A DNA stretch of 64,000 nt from an uncultured Eggerthellaceae bacterium (GCA_910588435.1 CAJUPL010000006.1:17613-81612), one strand, 5' to 3'; numbered from the stretch's first letter, positions 33,060 through 43,025 are shown. The notes: generated by a model not told the origin, from the letters alone. Program-made: numbers and translations.

Positions 33060-33261
33060 ACCCTTTCCCTGTGTGCGATCGCATTGCGAACGCAGCTGTG
33101 CGCTAGCACAGCGTAATGAGGGCGAAAGCCCGAAATGCCCGGATAGTTGGTCTGCGCCAAGCTAGGTTGCCTGATCTGGAGCTGGCTTCCAGGTGTTCGC
33201 AGGCTATCGCCTGCGTTACGCATTGCTGGCGCAATGCTGCGGCTGCGATGCAGCCGCCCAC
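33060..33261 (+). repeat. Module B with 5' extension (copy 4)
   Basis: 5' hairpin GCTGTGCGCTAGCACAGC (as in copies 1 and 6), then the B core at 33127-33261 with stem CGCAGGC/GCCTGCG, GCATTGCTGGCGCAATGC and terminal stem GCGGCTGC-GAT-GCAGCCGC. Confidence 0.8.
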
Positions 33262-33316
33262 AAGAAGGTATTCCAATCTGAGAATTCCAATGAAAGAAGC
33301 GCGGCGTAAGCCGCGT

Positions 33317-33574
33317 AAACCGGACCGAGCGGAGCGAGGCTGAAGGATCGGGTAGGTTTGGCAGGTGACGGCCTTTAGGTTCAGCCTTGAGCCGCCGAGT
33401 TTTCGGAGGGGTCCCGTTAGGGGTCCCGACGAAAACGGCGATGCCTCCCCTACTCACTTGCGGCGAAGCATGCGATGGCTGGTACCCGAGCGTTTCCGAA
33501 GGCAAGGTCGAATGTGGTATATCCAACCACATTCGACCGCCAGCCTGAGGCCTAGCGAGGGTGCTAGCCATCGC
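33317..33574 (+). repeat. Module E large structured element (copy 1)
   Basis: About 258 nt. The 5' block is CCGAGCGGAGCGAGG. A complex stem has CGCCG-GTTTTCG paired with CGAAAAC-GGCG around GGGGTCCCGTTAGGGGTCCC. A long-range stem pairs GCGATGGCTGGTACCC (33472-33487) with GGGTGCTAGCCATCGC (33559-33574). Within it lies CGAATGTGGT/ACCACATTCG. Both departures from perfect pairing in the long stem are G-U pairs if the plus strand is RNA. Confidence 0.8.
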
Positions 33575-33597
33575 AGGCGAGCAAGGTGAGGGTTGGT

Positions 33598-33772
33598 GCC
33601 GGGATTGTCCGGATTGGTGTCTTGCGCCCGGCCAGGTTGACTGAGCTGAGGCTGGCTTCCGGGTGCTCGCAGGCTAGCGCCTGCGTTACGCATTGCTGGC
33701 GCAATGCTGCGGCTGCAATGCAGCCGCCCACAGGATTGGGGCAATGCTGCGCTTGCAATGCAAGCGCCCACA
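33598..33772 (+). repeat. Module B with doubled terminal hairpin (copy 5)
   Basis: Core as in the other copies. The terminal unit occurs twice: GCGGCTGC-AAT-GCAGCCGC (ending 33731) and GCGCTTGC-AAT-GCAAGCGC (ending 33771), each preceded by GCAATGCT and followed by CCCACA. Confidence 0.8.
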
Positions 33773-33814
33773 ATTGGGAGGCTATCCTGCAGGAGATGAT
33801 TCACCCGGAACGGG

Positions 33815-33919
33815 GCGCGTGAGCGCCCCAAGGCCGCTACTTTGCAGGTGCTTGCACATGCAAAGTTAAAGGCCGTTATAAAAGTGCATGGGCGTGTTCT
33901 TCGCCCATGCAGCATTTTT
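33815..33919. terminator. Module D with bidirectional terminator
   Basis: Stem GGGGCGC/GCGCCCC, AAGGCCGCTAC, variable stem TTTGCA...TGCAAA, GTTAAAGGCCG, then AAAA-GTGCATGGGCG-tgttctt-CGCCCATGCAGCA-TTTTT (33880-33919). U-runs follow the hairpin on both strands, which suits convergent genes. Confidence 0.7.
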
Positions 33920-33954
33920 GGGGCAGCAAGGAAGCCAGAGTTACAGGTTGATAG

Positions 33955-34063
33955 GTGGCCGGGAGGCCACCAAGGCCGCTACTCATGAGCATGCTTGCAT
34001 GATCATGAGTTAAAGGCCGCTATAAAAGTGCACAGGCATGCTCTTTGCCTGTACAGCACTTTT
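33955..34063. terminator. Second module D with bidirectional terminator
   Basis: Stem GGTGGCCG/AGGCCACC, AAGGCCGCTAC, variable stem CTCATGA...TCATGAG, GTTAAAGGCCG, then AAAAGTGC-ACAGGCA-tgctctt-TGCCTGT-ACAGCACTTTT (34024-34063). It lies 27 bases from the end of the U32 peptidase gene. Confidence 0.7.
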
Positions 34064-34089
34064 GAGGGCAGCGAGAGTGCAGCGGCAGC

Positions 34090-36543
34090 TCAGGATATTC
34101 CGCGATGCAGATGCCCGCTGGTGGTGTGCGGCATCTTGCTGACGGCGCCGGTGCCGTCGAGCGCTAGCTTTAGCGCATGCTTCACGCGGCCCACTGCCTG
34201 CGCCGTCTGCTCCACATCCATGAGCGTTGCATCCACCATGAACATGGTGATACCAGAAGCCAGAAGCTCAGGAAGCTCATGCACCACATCAAGCGTCACG
34301 CTGTTGTACAGATGGCATCTGCCTGCGTCATCCGTCACCACTGGGAAGATGTAGCCCTTCCTGTCCTTCAGCCCGAATCTGGTGCGCCTCCTTGGGCACT
34401 TCTGGCAGTCCTCATTGCAGGGCCCTTGTGACTGCAGCATGCAATGCTCGGTCACCATCAGCTCCTGCGCACCGTACACCTTGACTCCCAGCTGCATGTT
34501 GGACGCATTCGCAAGATGGTGCATCTGGCTCAAAGTGAGCTCAGGTGATAGCCACACTCGCTCAGCACCGAACGCCTCCGACACGCGAAGGGCATCAGCG
34601 TTAGTAAGCGGGAGCTTCGGCCCTACATCTACGCTGCACCCAAGGTGTGCCGCATGCCAGAGCGCCCCCAATGAGCCCACCATCACAGCTCCGTCCTCCG
34701 GCACGTTCTTCCACGCATCGAACGCTCCGCGCTCAACGGACGGGATGTCAACGATGCAGCCCTTCGGATACCCTGTCTGTGAGGCCTCCCTTGATCGAAC
34801 GCCCGCAACCTCGGCTCCTCCATGCTGGAAGTTCATGGCCGGAACATAGATCACATCGGCGCCTGTTCGCTTGGCTGCGCGCGCCGTTTCCGGACTGGTG
34901 CATAGTGCGGCGATCAGACAGCTCTGCCCTCCGCGTGATGAGCCATTTGGCCTGTCCCGATGGCTCATCTTGGGCAAGTGCCTGTCTTGCCAAGGCTGGA
35001 GCATGCTCTCTTCAAAGGCCTCTAGCGCAGAAGCCCTGCACTTATGCAGCGCCGAGAATCCGATCCCCACGCCCGCATCCATATGCAGCGTCATGTCAGC
35101 CAGCGCGAACGGTGTTGACCCCATGCGCCCCACGTGCTCACGCACGTCCTCCTCTGTGACCGGGCGCGTGCGAGCAGCCTCAATAACAGCACCCTCAGCA
35201 GAGCCTGAACAAGCCAGCCCCTGAAGCATCTCACCCGCGTTCGCAGGCGTGAACCGCATCCGAAGCGGGCGTCCCTCTTGCAGCCAAACCTCTGCCGCCA
35301 CGGGAACCTTGGGCAGCAGCATATCCTCGTGGAATGCCGCGGCCGCTGACCTGATGCGGAAGATGCGATCGCCCGTGCCAAGCCTCACATGCGGATCATC
35401 CACCTCGAACTGGACGGAGCGCTTCGCCCTCTCAACCGCATCCGGCACTTGCAGGCGAACGTTGCCCTTGCGCGTCCACGCCTCAAGCAGATCTCCCGGC
35501 TCGAGGTCAACATCCGCGGACATCACAAGCTGCCCGTCCTTGAATGACTTCACGCGTCCTGCCAGCTGTCCGCGGTTATTCGGGCGCTTATACCCCATGA
35601 GCTCATCGTTGCTGACACCATCAAGATAGGCGTCCGTGAAGCCGCGCGAGAAGACGCTCCCTAAGGACTCCTTATCCTCGTATGTCACGGGAACATCCGC
35701 AGCCACGCCGTCCTCAGCAGCCGCCAAAGCCAGCTCATCCAGCAGGCGACGGTAAACCTTGACCACGGAGAAGACGTATTCCGGAGACTTCATGCGGCCC
35801 TCTATCTTGAGGGACGCTACACCCGCGTTCGCAAGGTCAGCTATGCGCTCGGCCGTGCACATATCCTTAGGGGATAACAGGAACTCACCGGGCGCTCTCA
35901 TCTCACGCTCAGGGTCCTCCATGTTCACCAGCGAATACGGCAGCCTGCATGCTTGCGCGCACGCGCCGCGGTTGGCGGAACGGCCGCCGATCATGGACGA
36001 CATCAGGCACTGCCCGGAGTAGCAAACGCAGATGGCGCCGTGAGCGAACACCTCAACGTCTACGCCAAGCTCCTCCCCCACGCGGGCCAGATGCGCGATC
36101 TCCTCCAAAGAGAGCTCACGTGCAAGCGTCACCCTTGACGCGCCAAGCTCAGCCGCCGCACGCATGCCGTCCTCAGAATGGATGTTCATCTGCGTTGAGA
36201 TGTGCAGCGCATCCGCAGGCAAGCTGCGCGAAACCTCAGCCGCAAGCCCCAAGTCTTGCACGATGAACGCGTCTGCACCGCGCCTGTAAGCCTGCCGCAC
36301 CAGCTCAGCGGCATCCTGCAGCTCATCTGGGAGCACCAGCGTGTTGACAGTGATATAGATGCTGACGCCCCTGAGGTGCGCGTAGTTGCACGCTTCCTCC
36401 AAGATATCCAGCGTGAAATTGTCCGCGCCCATGCGGGCGTTCAGCTTATCAAGGCCAAGGTAGACAGCATCCGCCCCTGCGCGCACGGCAGCATTGAGCG
36501 CTGCACGGCCGCCAGCAGGGGCGAGGAGTTCAGGTATCTGCAT
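34090..36543 (-). CDS. Peptidase U32 family protein (RlhA/collagenase-like)
   Basis: An 817-residue cytoplasmic protein. The N-terminal U32 barrel (PELLAPAGGRAALNAAVRAGADAVYLG, residues 3-29) contains the Cys cluster region CVCYSGQCLMSSMIGGRSANRGAC (about 167-190, shown in part), where related proteins bind an Fe-S cluster. A DUF3656-like middle follows, then a C-terminal repeat with QGPCNEDCQKCPRR. The length matches the large RlhA/YhbU-like group, one of whose members hydroxylates 23S rRNA C2501. Proteolysis is not proven for this family. It stands alone, with the lipoprotein gene upstream. Confidence 0.85.
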   Translation of the reverse strand: MQIPELLAPAGGRAALNAAVRAGADAVYLGLDKLNARMGADNFTLDILEEACNYAHLRGVSIYITVNTLVLPDELQDAAELVRQAYRRGADAFIVQDLGLAAEVSRSLPADALHISTQMNIHSEDGMRAAAELGASRVTLARELSLEEIAHLARVGEELGVDVEVFAHGAICVCYSGQCLMSSMIGGRSANRGACAQACRLPYSLVNMEDPEREMRAPGEFLLSPKDMCTAERIADLANAGVASLKIEGRMKSPEYVFSVVKVYRRLLDELALAAAEDGVAADVPVTYEDKESLGSVFSRGFTDAYLDGVSNDELMGYKRPNNRGQLAGRVKSFKDGQLVMSADVDLEPGDLLEAWTRKGNVRLQVPDAVERAKRSVQFEVDDPHVRLGTGDRIFRIRSAAAAFHEDMLLPKVPVAAEVWLQEGRPLRMRFTPANAGEMLQGLACSGSAEGAVIEAARTRPVTEEDVREHVGRMGSTPFALADMTLHMDAGVGIGFSALHKCRASALEAFEESMLQPWQDRHLPKMSHRDRPNGSSRGGQSCLIAALCTSPETARAAKRTGADVIYVPAMNFQHGGAEVAGVRSREASQTGYPKGCIVDIPSVERGAFDAWKNVPEDGAVMVGSLGALWHAAHLGCSVDVGPKLPLTNADALRVSEAFGAERVWLSPELTLSQMHHLANASNMQLGVKVYGAQELMVTEHCMLQSQGPCNEDCQKCPRRRTRFGLKDRKGYIFPVVTDDAGRCHLYNSVTLDVVHELPELLASGITMFMVDATLMDVEQTAQAVGRVKHALKLALDGTGAVSKMPHTTSGHLHRGIS

Positions 36544-36562
36544 CTTTCGCTGAGCTTAGAAG

Positions 36563-37075
36563 CTACATCTCAGTTGCGGACTGATCTGCGTCCTTGATGG
36601 TCTGGATGCCAGCGTCATATGCAGCCTGGATCTGGGAGATCCGGTCATTGTAGGTATCATAGTCGAACGGATCGCGCGTGGTCGCCGTGTCGATCTCAGT
36701 GTAGAGATCGATGTAGGAAGACATGGCATCCTTCAGCTGGTTGGCGCCGTCCACGTACTTCTGCTTGAGCTCACCCAGCTCCTCGGGAGCCTCTATCTCA
36801 GAGATGCGGTTGATCACAGCGTACGCGCTATCCGCCTGCGTCTGCATGGACACCAGGTCCTCGCGCGCAACTGCGTCAGTGAATGCGGTCATCTTCTCAG
36901 ACAAGTCAGCAGCAGCCTGATTCATGTCAGCCATGAAGCTGCGCGATGTTGTCTGCTCCTCCTCAGCTGGCTCTTGCGCCTGCTGGTTAGCGCAACCAAC
37001 AAGCCCTAGCGCCAAGGCCAGCAAGGCTGCGGCTGCTATGTATGAAGTGCGTTTCATGATGTTCGCGAATGGCAT
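36563..37075 (-). CDS. Small predicted lipoprotein, unknown function
   Basis: A 170-residue protein with a lipoprotein signal (hydrophobic residues about 12-27, lipobox GLVGC) followed by an acidic, mostly helical domain without recognised family motifs (Asp/Glu, Ala and Gln rich, several YNDRI/EIDTATTR-like segments). It is expected on the outer face of the membrane. Start ATG 37075 has AGGAG six bases upstream. It lies between the class A PBP gene and the U32 gene on the same strand. A role in the envelope is plausible only from location. Confidence 0.7.
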   Translation of the reverse strand: MPFANIMKRTSYIAAAALLALALGLVGCANQQAQEPAEEEQTTSRSFMADMNQAAADLSEKMTAFTDAVAREDLVSMQTQADSAYAVINRISEIEAPEELGELKQKYVDGANQLKDAMSSYIDLYTEIDTATTRDPFDYDTYNDRISQIQAAYDAGIQTIKDADQSATEM

Positions 37076-37124
37076 GCTCATCTCCTGTTTCAACGTGAAC
37101 GAGAAGTATAGACCAAGCGCAACA

Positions 37125-39335
37125 TCACTGGCTTGCGGGAGCCGGGTCAGGGGTTGCGGGTGGCGGAGCAGGATCCGTGCCACCGCTGTCACCGCCGCTC
37201 TCAGAGCCGCTTCCGCCTTCGCCTGAGCCGCCTTCATTGCCACCTGTGGTACCGCTTGAAGTGCCAGGAGTGGTGCCGATGCCAGGCGTCTCCCCGCTAC
37301 CTTCGGTGCCGCCCGCGTTGGGCACGCCGCCCGTCACGGTGCCGGTGGCATCTATGTCAACGTTGTCATAAGAGCCAGAGCCCTTACCGCCTATATGGTT
37401 CTTGGAATCCCTGTAATCAGCTAGGTACTTCGGCTTGTCCGCGGTTGGGAATTGCTCTATGTCAGTCCACTCCATCACGCGATTCATGAAGTAGGCGAAC
37501 GTGCTTGCCGCTGATGCCCACGAGGGGATGCGGGATGCCTGGTCATAGCTTGGCGCACGCTCACCCAGCCAGATGGCCACAGAGAGCTGCGGAGTGATCC
37601 CCACGAACCAGCTGTCCTTCTTGTCATCAGTGGTTCCGGTCTTGCCAGCCATGGGCTGCGCCGAATCTATCAGCGCTTCCTTGCCGGTGCCGTTCTCAAC
37701 AACGCCCTGCAGGCCCTCAACGGCTGCGCACGCTATCTCAGGGGAAAGCACACGCTCACCTTCCGGCGCAGAGTTATCAACGATCACGCGGCCAGATGCA
37801 TCCGTCACGGAGATGATGCACTCAGGGTCATAGTGGATGCCGCCATTGGCTAGCGTTGCGTAGGCATCCGCCATCTCAAGCGGGGTCAGAGAGTCAATGC
37901 CAAGCGTGATGCCAGCCACGTTCTGGATGTTGGACGTGATGCCCATGCGCTGCGCAACATCGCGCACGTTCTCAACGCCAACGGACATGATCAGGCGCAT
38001 GAAGGCCGTGTTCGAAGACACGGCAAGCGCGCTCTCTATAGGGCGCGTGCCGAAGTTCATCTTGTTGACGTTGAACACCTCGTTCGCGCCGTCAAGCTTG
38101 ACGGAGTAGCCCGCGTCGATCAGCGTCTCGGGGTCGATTCCCGCCTCAAGGGCTGCCACGTACGTGAACGCCTTGAAGGTGGAGCCAACCTGACGCCCGG
38201 AGCCACCTTCGCCAGTTGCCATGTTCACTTGCTGGTTGTCATAGTCATGGCCGCCCACCATGGCCTTGATGTAGCCGTTGTCAGGGTCAATGGCGCACAT
38301 AGCCACCTCGAACGGCTCCCCAACCTCTTCCTCCTTCTCAGCTGCAGCCGCCTCAGCCGCCTGCTGGTCGTTCACATCCAGCGTGGTGACTATCTTGAGG
38401 CCGCCTTCGAAGAGGTCCGCCGTTGAGAATGCGTACTTGCCGTTCTGGTTCATCAGCTGATTGCGGACGTAGCTGGTGAAGTAGGGGTATGCCGTGATAC
38501 CGGTCAAGGAGTTCTCAGTTGGGTTCAGCGTGATGGGCTCATCCTTTGCGGCCTGCGCCTCCTCAGCCGTGATGTAGCCGTTAGATTCCATGCGCGAGAG
38601 CACCGTGTTCCTGCGCGCGGTGCAGTTCTCTATGTGATCTATGGGGTTGTTGTACGTGGGAGACTGCGGGATGCCAACCAGCGTTGCCGCTTCTGAGAGC
38701 GTGAGGTCCGCAGCGTCCTTCGAATAGTAGCGCTCAGCCGCAGCCTGGATGCCGTATGAGCCAGAGCCGTAGTTGATGGTGTTCAGGTACATGAGGAGGA
38801 TGTCGTCCTTGTCATACATCTCCTCCACCTTGGTGGCAAGCGCCATCTCACGGATCTTGCGCTTGAATGAGATCTCTTGCATCTCCTCAGAGAGCACTGT
38901 GTTCCTCACCAGCTGCTGCGTGATGGAAGAGCCACCCTCACGGCTGCGCCCCATCAGGTTGTTCACCATTGCGCGGACGGTGCCCATGAGGTCAACGCCG
39001 TTGTGCTCGTAGAAGCGCTCGTCCTCTGTGGCAACGGTTGCGTCCTTCACGTACTGGGATACCTGGTCAAGCTCAACCGGCTCCCTGTTCTCAAGCTGGA
39101 ACTCCGCCAGCACCGTCTCACCGTCTGAGGCGTAGACCACCGACGTTGATGATGTGGCGAACTTGTCCGTCTCGGAATAATCCGGAAGGTCTTCCAGCCA
39201 AGAGTTCGCAAGAGCTATGGCTCCGAAGCTGAATGCAGCGATGACCGCCAAGATCACTGCCAGCACGGAGAGGACTATCGCCTTCCCCGTCTTCTTCTTG
39301 ACGTGATACCTGCCCTTTACGGCGCGTGATGCCAT
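37125..39335 (-). CDS. Class A penicillin-binding protein (transglycosylase/transpeptidase)
   Basis: A 736-residue bifunctional peptidoglycan synthase with a short Lys/Arg-rich cytoplasmic start and one membrane helix (about 20-42). The GT51 glycosyltransferase shows ATEDERFYEHNGVD and GGSSITQQLVRN. The transpeptidase has SxxK in GSTFKAFTYV, SxN in SSNTAFM and KTG in KTGTTDDKKD. The last 90 residues are a low-complexity Gly/Ser/Thr then Pro tail, probably spanning the wall. ATG 39335 chosen because GGAAGG is six bases upstream. Confidence 0.93.
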   Translation of the reverse strand: MASRAVKGRYHVKKKTGKAIVLSVLAVILAVIAAFSFGAIALANSWLEDLPDYSETDKFATSSTSVVYASDGETVLAEFQLENREPVELDQVSQYVKDATVATEDERFYEHNGVDLMGTVRAMVNNLMGRSREGGSSITQQLVRNTVLSEEMQEISFKRKIREMALATKVEEMYDKDDILLMYLNTINYGSGSYGIQAAAERYYSKDAADLTLSEAATLVGIPQSPTYNNPIDHIENCTARRNTVLSRMESNGYITAEEAQAAKDEPITLNPTENSLTGITAYPYFTSYVRNQLMNQNGKYAFSTADLFEGGLKIVTTLDVNDQQAAEAAAAEKEEEVGEPFEVAMCAIDPDNGYIKAMVGGHDYDNQQVNMATGEGGSGRQVGSTFKAFTYVAALEAGIDPETLIDAGYSVKLDGANEVFNVNKMNFGTRPIESALAVSSNTAFMRLIMSVGVENVRDVAQRMGITSNIQNVAGITLGIDSLTPLEMADAYATLANGGIHYDPECIISVTDASGRVIVDNSAPEGERVLSPEIACAAVEGLQGVVENGTGKEALIDSAQPMAGKTGTTDDKKDSWFVGITPQLSVAIWLGERAPSYDQASRIPSWASAASTFAYFMNRVMEWTDIEQFPTADKPKYLADYRDSKNHIGGKGSGSYDNVDIDATGTVTGGVPNAGGTEGSGETPGIGTTPGTSSGTTGGNEGGSGEGGSGSESGGDSGGTDPAPPPATPDPAPASQ

Positions 39336-39483
39336 GCACATCCTTCCGTCATGAGTTTTGCGAAATTGTAGCATCGTGCGCCTTGAAGTGCGGCAACGTG
39401 CAGGCCAGCGAACGCATGTTCAGGGAAATCTACATAATCCAGCCGAAGATCAGCTGATGCGCAGCAGATGATGCGCAAGGACG

Positions 39484-40818
39484 CTACTGAGCGGCAACCG
39501 CCTCTGCCTGCAGCGCGTCCAGCTTAGCCATGCACTCATCCACCGAAGCCCCGCCAAGCAGATCGCGGACTATGAGGCAGACGTTGCCCCACTGCTCAAC
39601 ATCCATGCTGGCGTTCGATGCCAGCACATAGATCTCATCCTCCACCTTCTGATTGAGGGGATCCAACGCCTCTATGCAGTCAACCTGGATGTTCTTCGAA
39701 GGTGAGATCACGCGGTTCGTCTCTGTATATAGCTGCAGTGCCTCATCTGAGAGGATCACGTCCATCACGCGAAGCGCCTCTTCCTTGTTCGCAGACTCCT
39801 CGCCCACCGCGAACCCGGTCATGGAGAGCACGGGCATCTGACCATGCGTGCTGGGAAACCCGATGACCTCCATATTGAAGCTGGGGCTGCCATACGCCGT
39901 GTCAGTGTTCGCAGCTCCCCAATACGCCATCACGATGGGGCATTCGCCCGCCATGAAGTCCTCGCCTTCGCCCTTGCCTTCGAACGCTTCGCTCACCAGA
40001 GCATCCTCAGCATCTATATAGCCTGCATCCATCATCGTCTTCAGGAACTCGAAGCCCTCGCGCATGTACTGGCTGTACTTCACCTCACCGGAATTGAGCG
40101 CAGCCACCTCAGCCTGGATGTCACCACCGTTGTAGAGGTCAGCGTATGCCTGCGCGAACACGAATGTTTCCAGCCACCAGCGGTTGGCCCCAACTGGCGT
40201 GTCGTACCCATTCTCCTTGAGCACGCGGCAGCACTCCAGGAACTCCTCTGGCGTGTTCGGCAGCTCAAGCTGGCAGTCATCGAAGATGTCCTTGTTGACG
40301 AAGAGCCCATAGGCCACCACCTCTTGCGGGATAGCCACCAGCTTGTCGTCCACCGTGTTCGCCATTTTGACCACATCGCGCAGGTTCTTCGCGCAGTCCA
40401 GGCCAGAAAGGTCAGCCAGCTTGCCTTCAGAGCCAAGCGCCACGATGGAATCCGTGTTCAGCAGATACATATCGTCGCGGTCATTGCGCGCCCGCTCAAG
40501 GCACACCTCGTCATACGTCTTGTCCTGGTAGTTCTCGGCCGTGTAGGTCTGGTATGACACCGTGAGCCCTAGCTCTTCCTCAGCCATGGCTATGGTGAGG
40601 TCGCTTGCAGTGCGCGCTGTGTTCTCAGATCCGGCGGTTGCCTTCTCCATGGGCGAGAAGAATGAGACCGCCTTACCGCCGTCCCCAGATTGCTGCGCCA
40701 GGTTCTTGGCCTGCCCATCCCCCGATGAGCACCCGGCAAGCATGCTCAAGGCAAGTGCGCCGGCTGCAACGCAGGCTATGGCGCGGGCCACAGCGGCTTT
40801 CCTGTTCAGCTTCATCAT
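39484..40818 (-). CDS. Extracellular solute-binding lipoprotein
   Basis: A 444-residue ABC-type solute-binding protein (family 1, sugar-like) with a lipoprotein signal (lipobox MLAGC, Cys about 29). It contains typical segments such as YLLNTDSIVALGSEGKLADLS and FPSTHGQMPVLSMTGFAV. No permease or ATPase gene is nearby. Instead it overlaps by four bases (ATGA) the end of the hybrid histidine kinase gene, so it probably presents a ligand to that sensor rather than feeding a transporter. Confidence 0.88.
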   Translation of the reverse strand: MMKLNRKAAVARAIACVAAGALALSMLAGCSSGDGQAKNLAQQSGDGGKAVSFFSPMEKATAGSENTARTASDLTIAMAEEELGLTVSYQTYTAENYQDKTYDEVCLERARNDRDDMYLLNTDSIVALGSEGKLADLSGLDCAKNLRDVVKMANTVDDKLVAIPQEVVAYGLFVNKDIFDDCQLELPNTPEEFLECCRVLKENGYDTPVGANRWWLETFVFAQAYADLYNGGDIQAEVAALNSGEVKYSQYMREGFEFLKTMMDAGYIDAEDALVSEAFEGKGEGEDFMAGECPIVMAYWGAANTDTAYGSPSFNMEVIGFPSTHGQMPVLSMTGFAVGEESANKEEALRVMDVILSDEALQLYTETNRVISPSKNIQVDCIEALDPLNQKVEDEIYVLASNASMDVEQWGNVCLIVRDLLGGASVDECMAKLDALQAEAVAAQ

Positions 40819-43025
40819 GCATTCCTCTCTTCGCTGATCTCAACGATGACCCTCTTCAGCTTGTCCACATCCAGCGGCTTGGACAGATGGCGATCCATGC
40901 CCGCCGCGATGGCTGCCCGCTCATCCTCCACGAACGCGTCCGCCGTCATGGCGATGATGGGGATGGTGCGTGCGTATTCGCTATCCAGCTTGCGGATGGC
41001 ACGGGTTGCGTCATGGCCGTTCATAACGGGCATCTGAACGTCCATCAGAATGGCGTCGAACTCACCTGCCTGGGCGCTCTCCATCCGCTCAACGGCCAGC
41101 TGCCCGTTCTCCACTATCTCAACGGTGGCCCCTTCTATCTCTAACAGCTCCTCCAAGAGCATCATGTTGAACGCATTGTCCTCAGCAGCCAGGAAATGCT
41201 TGCCTTTGAGGGCATCTGCGAACCGCTCCGCGTCAACATCATCTGCGGAAACAGCGGTTGCGGACAGCCAATCCTGATCATCGGCGGCGCTGCTCCCATC
41301 GGGGATGCGCAGCTCAAGGTACACGCGGAAGAGCGAACCCACGCCCTCTTCGCTAGTCACTTCGATGCTACCGCCCATGAGGTCCACCAAGCTCTTGGTG
41401 ATGGCCATGCCAAGGCCCGTGCCCTGGACCTTGTTCGTGGTGCTGTTCTCAGCGCGGGTGAATGAGTCGAAGATGCGCTCCAGGAACTCCGGTGTCATTC
41501 CGTAGCCGTTGTCCTCAACCTCTATGGTGAGCGGGGCGAACTGGCCGGAGCGCTGCTCACCGCCGAGGAAGCGCAGGTGGATGGTGCCGCCTTCAGGGGT
41601 GTACTTCACCGCGTTCGACAATAGGTTCAGGAGCACCTGGTTCAGATGGGTCTCATCCCCTATGAAGCGCTCATGGGTGATGCCCTCTACCTCAGTGATG
41701 AAGGTCTGGTGCTTCGCTTCCGCAAGCGGTGCCGTGATGGCCTCAACAGCTTGGATCGAATCACGCAGGGCGAACTCAGCCAAGTTGAGGGTGGCCTTGC
41801 CGCTCTCGATCTTCGAGATGTCCAGCACGTCGTTGATCAGGGCTAGCAGATGCTTCCCCGATGCGATGATCTTGGCGGCGTATTCGCGCACCTTCTCAGG
41901 GTCATCAGCCTCTTTCGATAGCAACGTTGTGAACCCGATCACAGCGTTCATCGGCGTGCGGATGTCGTGCGACATATTGGCCAAGAACGCGGATTTGGAC
42001 TCGTTCGCAACCTCTGCGGCCCGAAGCGCTTGCGTGAGCTGCTCCTGGTGACGGGCGCGCTCGGCCTCGCGTTCGCGCTGGATCTGCATCTGCTTGCGGC
42101 GGTTGTGCGCGTAGAGCGCCACGCAGAGCGCAAGCGAGATGAAAGTGATGGCCGTGACCGCGGCTATAGCGGCGTTCACCGTATGCGCTTCCTTCTGGAT
42201 GGCGTCCATGGGGACGTATCCCACCATGAAGTCAGCGCCGCCGTTCACCGGCCAGAGGAAGCAGAGCGACTCTTGGCCCTTCACGTCATGAGCGAACAGC
42301 ACGTTCTGCGCAGATTCCACGCCGTCGCGCACCATCTCTATGGTCTGCTCATCGGTGATGTTGTTGGCGCGGTAGAAGTCCTCCAGGTTCAGGTGCCCCG
42401 CCTCGCGCTCACCCATGCCGTCGGGCTTCAGCACGAAGCGCTCATTCGCAGAATCCATCAGGTAGAAGACCGCTTGCCCGTTGTAGAAGCTCTTCGGCAG
42501 CGCGTCATTGATGGTGTCATAGGTGTACTCCACATATAGCGTGCCGATGTCTTCGCCGTTGCGAACGAGCGGGCTTGCGATGGTGTATGCCCAGGTGCCC
42601 GTGCTATTGACGAAGGATTGGGAGACGGGATGGCCTTGGAGGGAGCTCCTGGAGGAGAAATCCAGGCTCTCTGGAGAGAACTCCTTGCCGTCGCTTGAGA
42701 TGCCTTGCGCTTGACCTTCCATCACGACGGAGAGCATGGCTATAGCGTCAGTTGTGTGCAGGCCTTGGATGTATGCGGCCGGGTCTTGCGAGAGCGCCAC
42801 CTCTTCGCCGATCACCTCTTGGAAGCGCGCCTCGCTGGCGACGATGGCATCGATGGTGCTCTTCATGAGGTTCAGGTTCTCGTTCAGGCTCTGGATGGCA
42901 GAGTCATACATCTCTTCTGATGTCTTGTGGGCCACGGCGAATATCCCCGCGATCATTGCGGCGCAGATCAGGAAGACAGAGACCGTCCAGGTGGCAAGAC
43001 GCCTCTTGTTCGCCTGTTCTGTCAA
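40815..43025 (-). CDS. Hybrid sensor histidine kinase
   Basis: A 736-residue membrane sensor: helix about 12-30, extracellular Cache-like region to about 283, second helix about 284-306, HisKA with phospho-His in MSHDIRTPMNAVIGF (about 353), HATPase with NAVKYTPEGG and GTGLGMAITKSLV, and a C-terminal receiver domain with phospho-Asp in DAILMDVQMPVMNG (about 668) and Lys in SKPLD. No separate DNA-binding response regulator is in the window, so its output is unknown. It forms an operon with the solute-binding protein. Confidence 0.92.
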   Translation of the reverse strand: MTEQANKRRLATWTVSVFLICAAMIAGIFAVAHKTSEEMYDSAIQSLNENLNLMKSTIDAIVASEARFQEVIGEEVALSQDPAAYIQGLHTTDAIAMLSVVMEGQAQGISSDGKEFSPESLDFSSRSSLQGHPVSQSFVNSTGTWAYTIASPLVRNGEDIGTLYVEYTYDTINDALPKSFYNGQAVFYLMDSANERFVLKPDGMGEREAGHLNLEDFYRANNITDEQTIEMVRDGVESAQNVLFAHDVKGQESLCFLWPVNGGADFMVGYVPMDAIQKEAHTVNAAIAAVTAITFISLALCVALYAHNRRKQMQIQREREAERARHQEQLTQALRAAEVANESKSAFLANMSHDIRTPMNAVIGFTTLLSKEADDPEKVREYAAKIIASGKHLLALINDVLDISKIESGKATLNLAEFALRDSIQAVEAITAPLAEAKHQTFITEVEGITHERFIGDETHLNQVLLNLLSNAVKYTPEGGTIHLRFLGGEQRSGQFAPLTIEVEDNGYGMTPEFLERIFDSFTRAENSTTNKVQGTGLGMAITKSLVDLMGGSIEVTSEEGVGSLFRVYLELRIPDGSSAADDQDWLSATAVSADDVDAERFADALKGKHFLAAEDNAFNMMLLEELLEIEGATVEIVENGQLAVERMESAQAGEFDAILMDVQMPVMNGHDATRAIRKLDSEYARTIPIIAMTADAFVEDERAAIAAGMDRHLSKPLDVDKLKRVIVEISEERNA

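Noticed and set aside
33829..34020. Integron attC-like sites (GTTAAAGG and CGCTAC frames around a variable hairpin)
   Set aside because: The GTTRRRY/RYYYAAC consensus is not met, there are no cassette genes between units, and no integrase is seen. The cassette-like behaviour is recorded as a finding without this label.
33100..34063. CRISPR array
   Set aside because: Units are palindromic hairpins of unequal size without regular spacers, and no cas gene is nearby.
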